This document shows positions 9,014 through 17,811 of a stretch of DNA of 38,035 bases, in pieces. Below the pieces are notes generated by a model. The model did not search any database and was not told the origin of the DNA. It was given only the letters and a program-made list of their open reading frames with translations. The position numbers were made by a program, and so were the translations under genes. Source of the stretch: Russula earlei (Eukaryota > Basidiomycota > Agaricomycetes > Russulales > Russulaceae); the NCBI GenBank assembly GCA_025769875.1, contig JAGFNK010000502.1, positions 1-38,035 on the forward strand, in the 5' to 3' direction. The stretch's first letter is position 1. Every line of letters starts with the position of its first letter.

Positions 9014-9736
9014 TTATCCCATTGTGGCGCTGAGATAGTTATAATCACTTAGTACCGCGTACAGGAAAGTAACAGGTTCGTGCTGGCTACGGATCTGCAG
9101 TGTTTCTTCCACCTTACGCATGGCTTGTAATGCCAGCATGGTGTTGCCGGTTTTCTGCACATTGTTTAATACCTCTTTTACCAGTTGCATATCATTGTCT
9201 TTTAAATGGATCACTTCGGGATAAGTAACCCTGTAATTCGTATCTACTACCGGTGTATATAATGTTTGTTCCAATGCCACACGCGGTACTGTTTTTATTA
9301 AAGTGGTGCCTGCTACCAGGTCACCAATACGCTGGCGGCGTTCCGTTATCGCTACTGTAATCACAGCGATCAGGCCACCAAACAGGCCAAGATCTATGAT
9401 CCTGAAAAGCCACCTTATTATGTATTGGCCAATACTGGCCTGTGCGCCATCGAGACTGATCACTTTTACTTTCATGACACGCTTGCCTACTGATTGGCCA
9501 TTGAAGAAGATCTCACTGAGTACTGAATAAAAAACGAGGGGCAGGTAGGCGATGATCATTACAACAATGTCTGTTGTTTCATGTTTGGCAAAAACAGACA
9601 GTGAGAAGATGAGGATAATCATATAACCTACCATGATACCGAGATCTATTAAAGTGGCTACAATTCTGTCGCCCAGGCTGGCAAGATCGTAATCCAGTTC
9701 TATGTTTTGGGATGTAGTGATGGCTACCGTATTCAT
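9014..9736 (-). CDS. RDD family membrane protein
   Basis: 240 aa. The RDD domain covers about residues 15-150: LGDRIVATLIDLGIM with the Arg-Asp pair, helices near 28-50, 58-78 and 110-135, the segment GQSVGKRVMKVKVI and an Arg-rich RRQRIGDLVAGTTLI end. A soluble tail of about 90 residues (LYTPVVDTNYRVTYPEVI onward) follows. RDD proteins are thought to act in transport or membrane organisation, without a firm general role. It is divergent from the SpoIIM-MoxR-DUF58 operon. RDD genes recur beside that set in Bacteroidota, so a shared function is likely but unproven. Confidence 0.9.
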   Translation of the reverse strand: MNTVAITTSQNIELDYDLASLGDRIVATLIDLGIMVGYMIILIFSLSVFAKHETTDIVVMIIAYLPLVFYSVLSEIFFNGQSVGKRVMKVKVISLDGAQASIGQYIIRWLFRIIDLGLFGGLIAVITVAITERRQRIGDLVAGTTLIKTVPRVALEQTLYTPVVDTNYRVTYPEVIHLKDNDMQLVKEVLNNVQKTGNTMLALQAMRKVEETLQIRSQHEPVTFLYAVLSDYNYLSATMG

Positions 9737-9823
9737 AAAATATATGTGTTGTGCAAATAAATTTCAATTTAGTTATCTAAAGTACATCAGCAACCATTAT
9801 TTTTAATGGGTAGAAAAATGCTT

Positions 9824-10846
9824 ATGAGGGAAGCCCTGTTTCTCAAACAAAATGCAGAAAAGTGGAAGCAGTATGAGGCTTCTGTTCACTCGCCCGTTTC
9901 GACTGACGAGCTGGCGGCGGGTTTTATAGAACTAACTGACGACCTGAGCTACGCAAAAACATTTTACCCCAAAAGCAATATTGTACAGTACCTGAACGGG
10001 TTGGCTACCTTATTTCACCAAAAGATCTATCGCAATAAAAAAGAGAAGAAAGGCCGGGTATGGTGGTTCTGGCAGTTTGAATTGCCTTATTTATTTAAAC
10101 AATACCAGAAGGAATTCCTGTATTCATTGCTGTTTTTTGTGATCTTTTCCCTGATGGGCGCTTTAAGTGCGAAATACGATGAGGATTTTATCCGCCTGAT
10201 CCTGGGTGATGATTACGTGAACAGAACGGCGAACAATATTCAAAAAGGTGATCCTTTTGGTATTTACAGCCATAGTGAATCTTTGCCAATGTTCTTACAA
10301 ATTGCGTTTAACAATATCAGGGTGGCTTTTGTGGCGTATATACTGGGTATAGGGGCTTGCCTGGGAACATTGTGGTTGTTAACCAGTAATGGATTGATGA
10401 TGGGTTCTTTCCAGTATTATTTTATTTCAAAAGGATTGGGTACGAAGTTCATACTCGTTGTTTTTATACATGGTACACTGGAACTGTGGAGTATTGTAGT
10501 AGCGGGGGCAGCCGGGTTTATACTGGGTAAAAGCATTTTATTTCCCGGTACGTATAGCAGGGGGGTAAGTATGCTTCGGGGTGGTAAAGACGGTTTGAAG
10601 ATTGTGCTGGGGCTGGTACCTGTGTTTTTAACGGCGGCCTTTTTTGAAAGTTTTGTTACCCGGCATACGGAAATGCCTTTATGGCTGAGCCTGCTGATAT
10701 TAGGCGGTTCATTGCTTTTTATTGTGTGGTATTTTATTGTGTATCCTATCCTGTTGCATCGCCGGATCAACCAGGCAAAAAATGTGTCCAACATTCCATC
10801 ATCTCATAAAAACCTTAATTCATGGCTCAGCAAAAATGGAACTTAG
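9824..10846 (+). CDS. SpoIIM (stage II sporulation protein M) family protein
   Basis: About 340 aa from the ATG at 9824 (MREALFLKQNAEKW), the usual N-terminal wording; the ATG at 9806 adds six residues. Seen: a soluble N-terminal helical part to about residue 95, then about five hydrophobic helices, with the family-type stretch FGIYSHSESLPMFLQIAFNN and a later GTLELWSIVVAGAAGF. The organism type does not sporulate. In Bacteroidota this family occurs with RDD, MoxR and DUF58 genes as a membrane part of an uncharacterised module. It overlaps the next gene by 11 bases. Confidence 0.88.
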   Translation: MREALFLKQNAEKWKQYEASVHSPVSTDELAAGFIELTDDLSYAKTFYPKSNIVQYLNGLATLFHQKIYRNKKEKKGRVWWFWQFELPYLFKQYQKEFLYSLLFFVIFSLMGALSAKYDEDFIRLILGDDYVNRTANNIQKGDPFGIYSHSESLPMFLQIAFNNIRVAFVAYILGIGACLGTLWLLTSNGLMMGSFQYYFISKGLGTKFILVVFIHGTLELWSIVVAGAAGFILGKSILFPGTYSRGVSMLRGGKDGLKIVLGLVPVFLTAAFFESFVTRHTEMPLWLSLLILGGSLLFIVWYFIVYPILLHRRINQAKNVSNIPSSHKNLNSWLSKNGT

Positions 10847-11687
10847 ACAGCTAAGAGACTTTAGCCAGAACTTCAATGATACTTTCCAGTTTATCAAGCA
10901 GGAGTTTAAGCCACTGGTGCTTAGCTATTTTTCTATATCCGGTATACTGGTACTGGCAACAGGTATTGTTAGCGGCTTGTATGAACGAAATGCGATGGGT
11001 GGATTCTTTACCGGTGTGATGGAGGGGCTGAAACACAACAATTCCGGTTATTATGAGAGTGGCCCGGTGCGAACCCTGGGAAGTGTTTTTTCTCCACTCT
11101 ATTTCCTGATGTTATTCCTGGGGGGATTAAATATAATAGTGATGCGTGTTACGGTGGCCGTGTATATGAAGATCTATGATGAAAAAGGAAAAGTATCACC
11201 TACTATTGAGGAGATATGGAAGGGCGTGCTTCGGTATACTTTGCCGGTAGCCATCTATTCGTTTGTGCTTGCGATCTTAATTGTACTGGGTTTTTGTTTT
11301 TGCATAGCACCCGGTGTTTATTTCATGGTGGTATTGGCGCCCATTACTATGGTGTTCGTGGTAGAGGATGCTTCTTTTGGAGGAGCGTTTAACCGTTGCT
11401 TTGCATTGATCAAAGAAAACTTTTGGATCTCGCTGGCCATCTACCTGGTGGTATATATCATTTATTCTATCAGCTCCGGTATTATCGGGGTAGTGGTTAC
11501 TTCACTGGCGGGCCTGATCTCTTATTTCAGCACCCATAACATTGCTGCTACAGTAGGGGTGGTAACCGGTATCTTTAGCGTGTTTCAATATGTGTTTTAT
11601 ATTGTCTTCCTTGTATCCGTAGGGTTGAATTATTTTAACCTCTCTGAACTGCATGACGGGGAAGGGTTTGTTAAGACGTATAGATAA
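10836..11687 (+). CDS. Multi-pass membrane protein of the SpoIIM-MoxR cluster
   Basis: 283 aa from the ATG at 10836 (MELRQLRDFSQNFND), overlapping the SpoIIM stop. The longer frame from 10722 lies inside SpoIIM. Seen: about six hydrophobic segments, including ISGILVLATGIVSGLY, VAIYSFVLAILIVLGF, the motif APGVYFMVVLAPITMV and a C-terminal VFYIVFLVSVGLNYF. The APG-x-Y pattern recalls DUF4013 or GDPD-membrane-domain-like proteins, but I cannot assign a family with confidence. Position 3 in the operon is typical for such a protein in Chitinophagaceae. Confidence 0.8.
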   Translation: MELRQLRDFSQNFNDTFQFIKQEFKPLVLSYFSISGILVLATGIVSGLYERNAMGGFFTGVMEGLKHNNSGYYESGPVRTLGSVFSPLYFLMLFLGGLNIIVMRVTVAVYMKIYDEKGKVSPTIEEIWKGVLRYTLPVAIYSFVLAILIVLGFCFCIAPGVYFMVVLAPITMVFVVEDASFGGAFNRCFALIKENFWISLAIYLVVYIIYSISSGIIGVVVTSLAGLISYFSTHNIAATVGVVTGIFSVFQYVFYIVFLVSVGLNYFNLSELHDGEGFVKTYR

Positions 11688-11733
11688 CCTGGGGTGATGA
11701 TACTGCGAATAATGCCGTGGAGGAACAATATTA

Positions 11734-12415
11734 ATGCGGGGACTGATCGTAATACTCCTTTTGTTTATCACGTGTGCTGCTATGGCACACCAGCAACCAC
11801 TTGTATATGATACAGGAAAGGTGGCCGTTCGCACTATCCCTGTGGATAGCTACCGGCAGCAGGAAGCATTTCAGTATCAACGGCTGGGTGCGCCGCCACT
11901 GAACCCCTGGGACCGGTTTTGGAACTGGGTATGGAAAAAGATCGCACAACTATTTAGTGGAAAAGGTAGTGACCTGTTGTTGAATTATAGTCTGCTGGCA
12001 TTGGCAATAGGCATTATCGTGTTCTTTATCTATAAGGTAACAGGGATGAACCGGATGGGCAATGTTTGGGAGGCGGGACAGGCCACTGGGTTATACTGTG
12101 GTGGAAGAGGATATACATGCCATCGATTTTAATAAGGCTATTGACGATGCTATTGCAGCGGGTAATTATTTCCTGGCTATACGGTTGTTGTACCTGCAGA
12201 GCCTGAAATTGCTCAGTGATAAGGAGTTGATTGAATGGGAGCCGGGTAAAACAAATGCTATTTATGTGCGGGAAATGAAAGTGCATCCTCAACAACAAGA
12301 ATTTGCACAGCTAACCCATGTGTTTGATTATGTATGGTATGGCAAGCGGCCGTTGGACAATGAGAAATTTGCAGAAGTGCAGGCATCCTTTCATCAATTT
12401 CAACAACAATTATAG
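11734..12415 (+). pseudogene. DUF4129 domain protein, one frameshift
   Basis: 226 aa after correction. N-terminal signal (MRGLIVILLLFITCAAMA); a periplasmic stretch with PLNPWDRFWNWVWKKI; one helix at about residues 90-108; then the conserved soluble C-terminal part with VEEDIHAIDFNKAIDDAI and LYLQSLKLLSDK. The frame breaks at the AA at 12061-12062. With one A the text reads MNRMGMFGRRDRPLGYTVV and joins the two halves (11734-12132 and 12062-12415). DUF4129 is usually found at the end of transglutaminase-like proteins or alone in MoxR/DUF58 clusters, as here. The next gene begins 3 bases after its stop. Confidence 0.82.
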
Positions 12416-12418
12416 ACC

Positions 12419-13603
12419 GTGAAAAGCTACCGCAGATTTTTAGGTATAATGGCGTTGTTGTTTGTGATATATGTTATCCTGCAACTGAACAAGCCCAGTT
12501 CTACAAACTGGACGGTTACTTTGAGCAAGAGTGATAAAATGCCTTATGGCTCTTATATCCTGTACGATCAGCTAAAGAGCTTATACCCTTCTGCCACACT
12601 GAACAGCTACCGGGAGCCTTTGTACAATACCCTGAACGCGAATCACTACGAAAATTCGGCATACTTTATTATTGCACCGGAGATAACATTGGGGGAGCTG
12701 GACCTTAAGCGACTGTTACAGTTTGCAGAGAATGGCAATTATGTTTTTGTATCCGGTTATGATATTAGTGATAAACTACTGGATACCCTGGGATTAAAAA
12801 CGGCTACGGTATTTGATATGGGCTCGCTGGATTCAAGCGCGGTGCGCCTGAGCAATCCTTTATTAAAAGACAGTGCATTCTATTCCATTGATAAATCGTC
12901 TGTTGGTCAATACTTCTCAAAGATAAATAACAGGGATAGTACGGTTGTATTGGGTGTGAACAACCATCACCACCCGGATTTTGTAAAAGTGACTGTTGGC
13001 AACGGGGCTTTCTTTATTCATGCGGCTCCTTTGTGTTTTAGCAATTACTTCCTGCTAAACAAAAACAATAATGATTATACGGCTAAAGTATTGAGCTATA
13101 TACCGGCAGGTGTTACCAATGTATTATGGGATGAATATTATAAACTGGGCCGCGGCGGGTCTTCTTCACCCCTGCGGTTCTTTTTAACCGATACCTGGCT
13201 TCATTATGCGTTGTGGCTGACCATTATTGCCTTGCTGATCTTTGTGTTTTTTTAATATAAAACGTAAGCAACGTATTATACCGGTAATAGAGCCATTGCG
13301 GAATACGACGCTGGATTTTGTGAAAACAGTATCAGGTGTATACTTTAACCAGAAGGACAATGCGGGTATTGCCCATAAAAAAATATTGTATTGGCTGGAG
13401 TTTGTACGGCAACATTTTATCTTTCTACGCAGCAGCTGGATAATGAGTTTATACTGGCGCTTGGAGAAGAAGAGTGGTGTGAGTGAAACACAGATCAGGC
13501 AGATCGTTCAATACGCAGAAATATTCATGATATTACAGTCAATGATGCCTTACTGATGGAGATCAGCAATGCCATTGATACATTCTATAAACAAGCATCA
13601 TAA
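12419..13603 (+). pseudogene. DUF4350 domain protein, four one-base indels
   Basis: 394 aa after correction, from a GTG start at 12419 (MKSYRRFLGIMALLF). One N-terminal helix, then a periplasmic DUF4350-like domain with MPYGSYILYDQL, FAENGNYVFVSGYDI and LWDEYYKLGRGGSSSP, a second helix near residues 258-278, and a cytoplasmic tail (RKQRIIPVIEPLRNTTLDF to IDTFYKQAS). As deposited the frame stops at 13255. Differences: seven T at 13247-13253 (six expected), four T at 13415-13418 (five expected), an extra base in 13463-13474, and three A at 13519-13521 (four expected). They sum to zero, so the stop at 13601-13603 is in the original frame. It precedes moxR by 2 bases. Confidence 0.8.
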
Positions 13604-13605
13604 TT

Positions 13606-14568
13606 ATGGAAAACAGGATAGATGTTAGCCCTTTACAGGCTGCAGTAAGTAATATACGGGCGGAGATTGGGAAAGTGCTGGTTGGCCAGGAACAAATGGT
13701 GGAGCTGCTGTTGGCGGCGATACTGGCGGAGGGCCATGTATTGATAGAAGGGGTGCCGGGCGTGGCAAAAACACTGGCTGCCAAACTGGTAGCGCGTAGT
13801 ATTGATGTGCCCTTTAGCCGTATACAGTTTACGCCGGACCTGATGCCGAGTGATATATTGGGAACGAATGTATTTAATCCCCAGCAGGGTAGTTTTAATT
13901 ACCGTAAGGGACCTGTATTCAGTAATATTGTGTTGATAGATGAGATCAACCGCTCACCGGCAAAAACCCAGGCAGCCTTGTTTGAGGTGATGGAGGAAAA
14001 GCAGGTGACGAATGATGGCATTACGTATAAGATGCCTGAACCCTTCCTGGTATTGGCTACACAGAACCCGGTGGAGCAGGAGGGAACGTATCGTTTGCCT
14101 GAAGCGCAACTGGATCGCTTTTTATTTAAGATAGAAGTGGGGTATCCTTCTTTACAGGAAGAGGTGCTGATATTGCAAAATGCGAACCAGGGTATCACTA
14201 CTCATTTTACAGATGCCGTGAAGCCGGTACTGAATGCTGCTGATATTGCGCATTACCGGGGCATCATTGCACAAATGTTTATCGAGGAGAAGGTGATGAA
14301 CTTTATTGCACAACTGGTACATGCTACCCGAAATAATAAATCTTTATTTCTTGGTGCTTCACCCCGTGCAAGCGTGGCTGTATTAAAAGCATCCAAAGCG
14401 GTTGCTGCGATGAGCGGACGGGATTTTGTTACACCTGATGATGTGATACGGGTATTACACCCTGCTTTGTGTCATCGTATTATCCTTACCCCGGAAAAAG
14501 AAATGGAGGGCAGTACGCCAGGGGAAGTGATTGCGGAGATTGTGAAACGCGTAGAGGTGCCGAGATAA
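13606..14568 (+). CDS. MoxR family AAA+ ATPase
   Basis: 320 aa, cytosolic. Seen: Walker A GVPGVAKT at residues 49-56; Walker B VLIDE at 109-113, followed by INRSPAKTQAALFEVMEE; sensor-type ATQNPVEQEGTYRLPEAQLDRF at about 147-169; and a C-terminal lid with DDVIRVLHPALCHRI. This is the AAA_3/MoxR class, which acts as a chaperone-like ATPase with a VWA or DUF58 partner. The DUF58 partner follows 21 bases downstream. Clients are unknown in this cluster type. The frame is intact although the two preceding genes are broken. Confidence 0.95.
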   Translation: MENRIDVSPLQAAVSNIRAEIGKVLVGQEQMVELLLAAILAEGHVLIEGVPGVAKTLAAKLVARSIDVPFSRIQFTPDLMPSDILGTNVFNPQQGSFNYRKGPVFSNIVLIDEINRSPAKTQAALFEVMEEKQVTNDGITYKMPEPFLVLATQNPVEQEGTYRLPEAQLDRFLFKIEVGYPSLQEEVLILQNANQGITTHFTDAVKPVLNAADIAHYRGIIAQMFIEEKVMNFIAQLVHATRNNKSLFLGASPRASVAVLKASKAVAAMSGRDFVTPDDVIRVLHPALCHRIILTPEKEMEGSTPGEVIAEIVKRVEVPR

Positions 14569-14598
14569 TTGACCATTAACAATTGACCATTGACAATT
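14567..14598 (+). repeat. 14-bp tandem repeat overlapping moxR stop and DUF58 start
   Basis: AATTGACCATTAAC (14567-14580) is followed by AATTGACCATTGAC (14581-14594) and the start of a third copy, AATT. The first two bases are the end of the moxR stop codon. The TTG at 14590-14592, the best start for the DUF58 gene, lies in the second copy. Repeats of this wording are common between genes in Bacteroidota (recalled). Confidence 0.75.
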
Positions 14599-15933
14599 AT
14601 TAAGAGATATATAGGTGCACTGTTTATTGCTAACCGTTTTTATATGGCGGTTGCTGTGTGTGTGGTGCTGTTTGTGTGCCGCTTCTTTTTGCATTGGCTG
14701 GGTATGATCCCTTACCTGGCTTTGTTGGTATTGATCGTAGTATGCCTGTTGGATTATTTTATCCTGTTTGCTGTACGCGAGGGCATTTTTGCCCGCAGAA
14801 CGATGGCTGAACGATTGAGTAATGGTGATGAGAACCCCATCAGGATTGATTTTGAGAACCGATATGCGTTACCGGTTCACCTGGAGGTTATTGATGAAAT
14901 ACCTCACCAGTTTCAAAGACGGGATGTGTTATTTGAACTGGACCTGCAACCCAAACAACAAAAACACCTGGAGTATCACCTGCGGCCGGTTAAAAGAGGT
15001 GTGTACGAGTTTGGGGATATACGTGTGTTTGTGAACTCTGTATTGGGATTCTTTAAAAGACGGTATACACTGGGAGAAGGCGTTGAAGTACCGGTATACC
15101 CTTCTTACCTGCAGTTGCGTAAATACCAGTTAATGGCTATCAGCAACCGGTTGAATGAAGCCGGTGTAAAAAAGATCAGGCGTTTTGGACATAGCATGGA
15201 GTTTGAGCAGATCAAGGAATATGTGCAGGGAGATGATTACCGTACATTGAACTGGCAGGCAACAGCGAGAAGAGGGCAGCTGATGGTGAATACATACAGT
15301 GATGAAAAAAGCCAGCAGATCTATTGTGTGATAGATAAGGGACGTGTGATGAAAATGCCATTTGAGGGCATGAGCCTGCTGGACTATGCAATTAATGCAT
15401 CGCTGGTATTGAGTAATGTAGCGTTAATGAAACAGGATAAGGCGGGCCTGGTCACTTTTGCGGAAGGTATCGGTACTTTCGTGAAGGCTGATAAAAAGGC
15501 TTTGCAAATGCAGTATATACTGGAGACCCTGTATAACCAGAAAACACGGTACCTGGAAAGTGATTTTGAGCGATTATACAGTGTGTTGAAAACAAAAGCT
15601 ACCCACCGGAGCCTGGTGTTGTTATTTACCAACTTTGAAAGCTTGTCGGGTATGCGCAGGCAATTGCCTTACTTACGTAAAATAGCGGCACAGCACTTAC
15701 TGGTGACTGTTTTTTTCCAGAATACAGAGTTGAATGGCGTTTTAACATCCCCTGCAGAAACGACAGAATCTATCTATACGAAAGCTATTGCGGAGCAATT
15801 CGTGCTGGAAAAAAAGCAGATCGTAAAAGAGCTGAACCGCTATGGTATTATGAGTATCCTTACCGCCCCTGCCGATCTTACCGTGCAGGCGCTAAATAAA
15901 TACCTGGAGATCAAAGCAAGGAACCTGATATAG
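14590..15933 (+). CDS. DUF58 domain protein (MoxR partner)
   Basis: About 447 aa. Two N-terminal helices (residues about 17-36 and 40-62), a beta-rich middle, the DUF58 signature FEQIKEYVQGDDYRTLNWQA near 208-227 followed by TARRGQLMVN, then a VWA-like region (YCVIDKGRVMKMPF, LVLLFTNFESLSG). The start is TTG at 14590, inside a 14-bp repeat. The next ATG (14644) would cut into the first helix, so the TTG or another non-ATG start is favoured. It works with the MoxR ATPase just upstream. It ends 3 bases from the convergent barrel-protein gene. Confidence 0.9.
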   Translation: MTIIKRYIGALFIANRFYMAVAVCVVLFVCRFFLHWLGMIPYLALLVLIVVCLLDYFILFAVREGIFARRTMAERLSNGDENPIRIDFENRYALPVHLEVIDEIPHQFQRRDVLFELDLQPKQQKHLEYHLRPVKRGVYEFGDIRVFVNSVLGFFKRRYTLGEGVEVPVYPSYLQLRKYQLMAISNRLNEAGVKKIRRFGHSMEFEQIKEYVQGDDYRTLNWQATARRGQLMVNTYSDEKSQQIYCVIDKGRVMKMPFEGMSLLDYAINASLVLSNVALMKQDKAGLVTFAEGIGTFVKADKKALQMQYILETLYNQKTRYLESDFERLYSVLKTKATHRSLVLLFTNFESLSGMRRQLPYLRKIAAQHLLVTVFFQNTELNGVLTSPAETTESIYTKAIAEQFVLEKKQIVKELNRYGIMSILTAPADLTVQALNKYLEIKARNLI

Positions 15934-15936
15934 CTG

Positions 15937-16515
15937 TTAGAACTGGATCTGTACTTTTATAGCCAGCCTGTTATAGTCTATATCATGTTTTCCATAAGGC
16001 GGAAATCCATACCCGGGTCCCGGATCAACATAGAAATAGTAGTAATGTTCTAAATAGCTAAAGTGTTTATAGCTATACCCTGCGGAAAAACTCAAACGTT
16101 TACTGCCACCCAGGGAAGTACTGATACCCAGGCCGGCTTCACCCAGGAAAGTATTGTACAGATCATACAGCGGCTGGCCATCACTATAAGGTAACTTGCT
16201 GGGATAAACACGGTCATTCAAAGCAATATTGAGACCCGCATCTGCATATACAAAGGGTTTCCATTTGGCGCTGCTGCCGAATGTTTTTCTTACATCTGCA
16301 AATACCGGGATGCTTTTATATCCATAGTTATCATAGCCTGTGCCTATGCCGGCGAACCAGCTTTTGTGGCGAACGCCATGGATGGTTTGAACAGTGATAC
16401 CGGGATGTTCTGTGCCAATGGTTAGACCGGTATTCAAAATACTGCTATACCGGAAAGACTGGGCATGTGTATAGCCTGCAACCAGGCAGGCTGCTATCAA
16501 CAGGTACTTTTTCAT
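15937..16515 (-). CDS. Small outer-membrane beta-barrel protein
   Basis: 192 aa. A clean signal peptide (MKKYLLIAACLVAGYTHA/QS) is followed by alternating aromatic and polar strands (SWFAGIGTGYDNYGYKS, LSFSAGYSYKHFSYLEHYY) and an end in VQIQF, the usual C-terminal aromatic of a barrel. No further family can be named. It begins 6 bases after the stop of the probable anti-sigma/barrel gene and so is the third gene of the sigma-factor operon; it may be a structural target or partner. Confidence 0.75.
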   Translation of the reverse strand: MKKYLLIAACLVAGYTHAQSFRYSSILNTGLTIGTEHPGITVQTIHGVRHKSWFAGIGTGYDNYGYKSIPVFADVRKTFGSSAKWKPFVYADAGLNIALNDRVYPSKLPYSDGQPLYDLYNTFLGEAGLGISTSLGGSKRLSFSAGYSYKHFSYLEHYYYFYVDPGPGYGFPPYGKHDIDYNRLAIKVQIQF

Positions 16516-16521
16516 AAAGGT

Positions 16522-17811
16522 TTATTTAGTGTGTTTTGGTTTTAAGGAGGTTAGGGGTATACTTACCTGCAAAGAGAATTGTTGCTGGTAATATTTATCC
16601 GTTACCTGGTGAATAGGTGTGAGGCTTTGCTCCATCCAGAGAGTCAGCTGGAAAAGGTTATGATAGCGATAAGCAATACCGGCACGTGCATTCACCAGTA
16701 AATGATTATTGAGCGAAGCCTGGTAATAATAGCGCTTGCTGGCATTGTCAGCGATCAGCCATTTTTCTGCAACCGTATAGGCCAGTGAAGCGCCGCCGAG
16801 CAGCTCTACGGGGTTCTTTGCAGAAGGGTTAATGATATACCCGGCATATACAGGTAACTCCAGCCAGTGACTGTAATTGTGCCTGGTAGCAATATTGCCA
16901 CGGGTAAAATAATTGTCAAGACTATAACCCGATGTGATGGAGTCGTTACCTACCTGTTGGTTGTTTTGTGTATAGCGGTATTGCAGTCCGGCATATCCCT
17001 GCCAGTGCTTACCGAGTGTATGTGCATATTGTATACCTGCTATTACATGAAAACCTGTTTGAGCAGTGGGTAAGGCAGTACGGTTGGTTCCTGAAGGATA
17101 ACCAGTGCTGCTATTTGTATTGGCAGGATAGGCATCGTTGGTATTGGCAGAGAACAAGGTACTCGCTTTGATAAGAGAGAAACCGCCGCCGGCTACTATT
17201 GACCACTGGTGTTTGGGATGATCCGATACAGTTTTGGGTTTACGGGTAACAGTAGTTGAATCCGGTGGCAGCTTTTTTTGTACAGTGGCAGTATCCTGTT
17301 TTGTAACAGCGAGGCTGGTATCCTTAGCGCTGGTAACAGTTGTATGGGCAATACTATCTTCTATAGCCGCTCCTGGTGTAGCGGTGATGGTATGGGTTGC
17401 CTTCCCTTCGGTTATATTGATCTCACTGGCTTCGGGCTGCTTGTGTTGGCTGGTAATAGCTGTGTTATTATACACACCGGCATCCTGTGTTTGGGTATGG
17501 GGTGTTACAGGTGTGGAAACAGAACTATCGTTGGCTGGGGAAAAAGATGGCTGGTTGTTTATAATGGTGGTATTAGCATTAGTGTTGTTAACAGGATTAC
17601 CTAACTGGTTGTGTACTGGCTGGTTGATATAGAACCATAGCGCAATACCTGCCACTGTGATAGCGGGGATACCGAACCACCACCAGGCGATCACTCTTCT
17701 TTTGCGCCGGGGATGCAAAGCAGCTTCTACCTCTTCCCATACCTGGGGTGTTGGCTGAAGCGTGAAATCGCTTAACTGCTGCACTATGTCCTTCTCAAGC
17801 TTTCCCTTCAT
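16522..17811 (-). CDS. Probable dual-membrane anti-sigma factor with C-terminal barrel
   Basis: 429 aa, unusual layout. Residues 1-39 are cytosolic (IVQQLSDFTLQPTPQVWEEV, then a basic HPRRKRR stop-transfer). One helix spans about 40-62 (IAWWWFGIPAITVAGIALWF). About 63-205 is a Thr/Asn/Ser/Pro-rich linker without predicted fold, and about 206-429 looks like an outer-membrane barrel (WSIVAGGGFSLIKAS, WQGYAGLQYRYTQNN, ending FSLQVSIPLTSLKP). It overlaps the ECF sigma gene by 17 bases. The shape matches dual membrane-spanning anti-sigma (Dma) proteins described in Bacteroides: one chain bridging the cytosolic sigma factor and the outer membrane. The anti-sigma role is inferred. Confidence 0.75.
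   Translation of the reverse strand: MKGKLEKDIVQQLSDFTLQPTPQVWEEVEAALHPRRKRRVIAWWWFGIPAITVAGIALWFYINQPVHNQLGNPVNNTNANTTIINNQPSFSPANDSSVSTPVTPHTQTQDAGVYNNTAITSQHKQPEASEINITEGKATHTITATPGAAIEDSIAHTTVTSAKDTSLAVTKQDTATVQKKLPPDSTTVTRKPKTVSDHPKHQWSIVAGGGFSLIKASTLFSANTNDAYPANTNSSTGYPSGTNRTALPTAQTGFHVIAGIQYAHTLGKHWQGYAGLQYRYTQNNQQVGNDSITSGYSLDNYFTRGNIATRHNYSHWLELPVYAGYIINPSAKNPVELLGGASLAYTVAEKWLIADNASKRYYYQASLNNHLLVNARAGIAYRYHNLFQLTLWMEQSLTPIHQVTDKYYQQQFSLQVSIPLTSLKPKHTK

Noticed and set aside
10722..10835. N-terminal extension of the third cluster gene
   Set aside because: It lies inside the SpoIIM reading region in another frame, and the ATG at 10836 gives a normal membrane-protein start with typical overlap.
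13247..13253. Programmed frameshifting at the T7 run, or at the A5 run at 31780
   Set aside because: The breaks need shifts in both directions and at six or more different sites, with no recoding hairpin seen; chance indels or sequencing error fit better.
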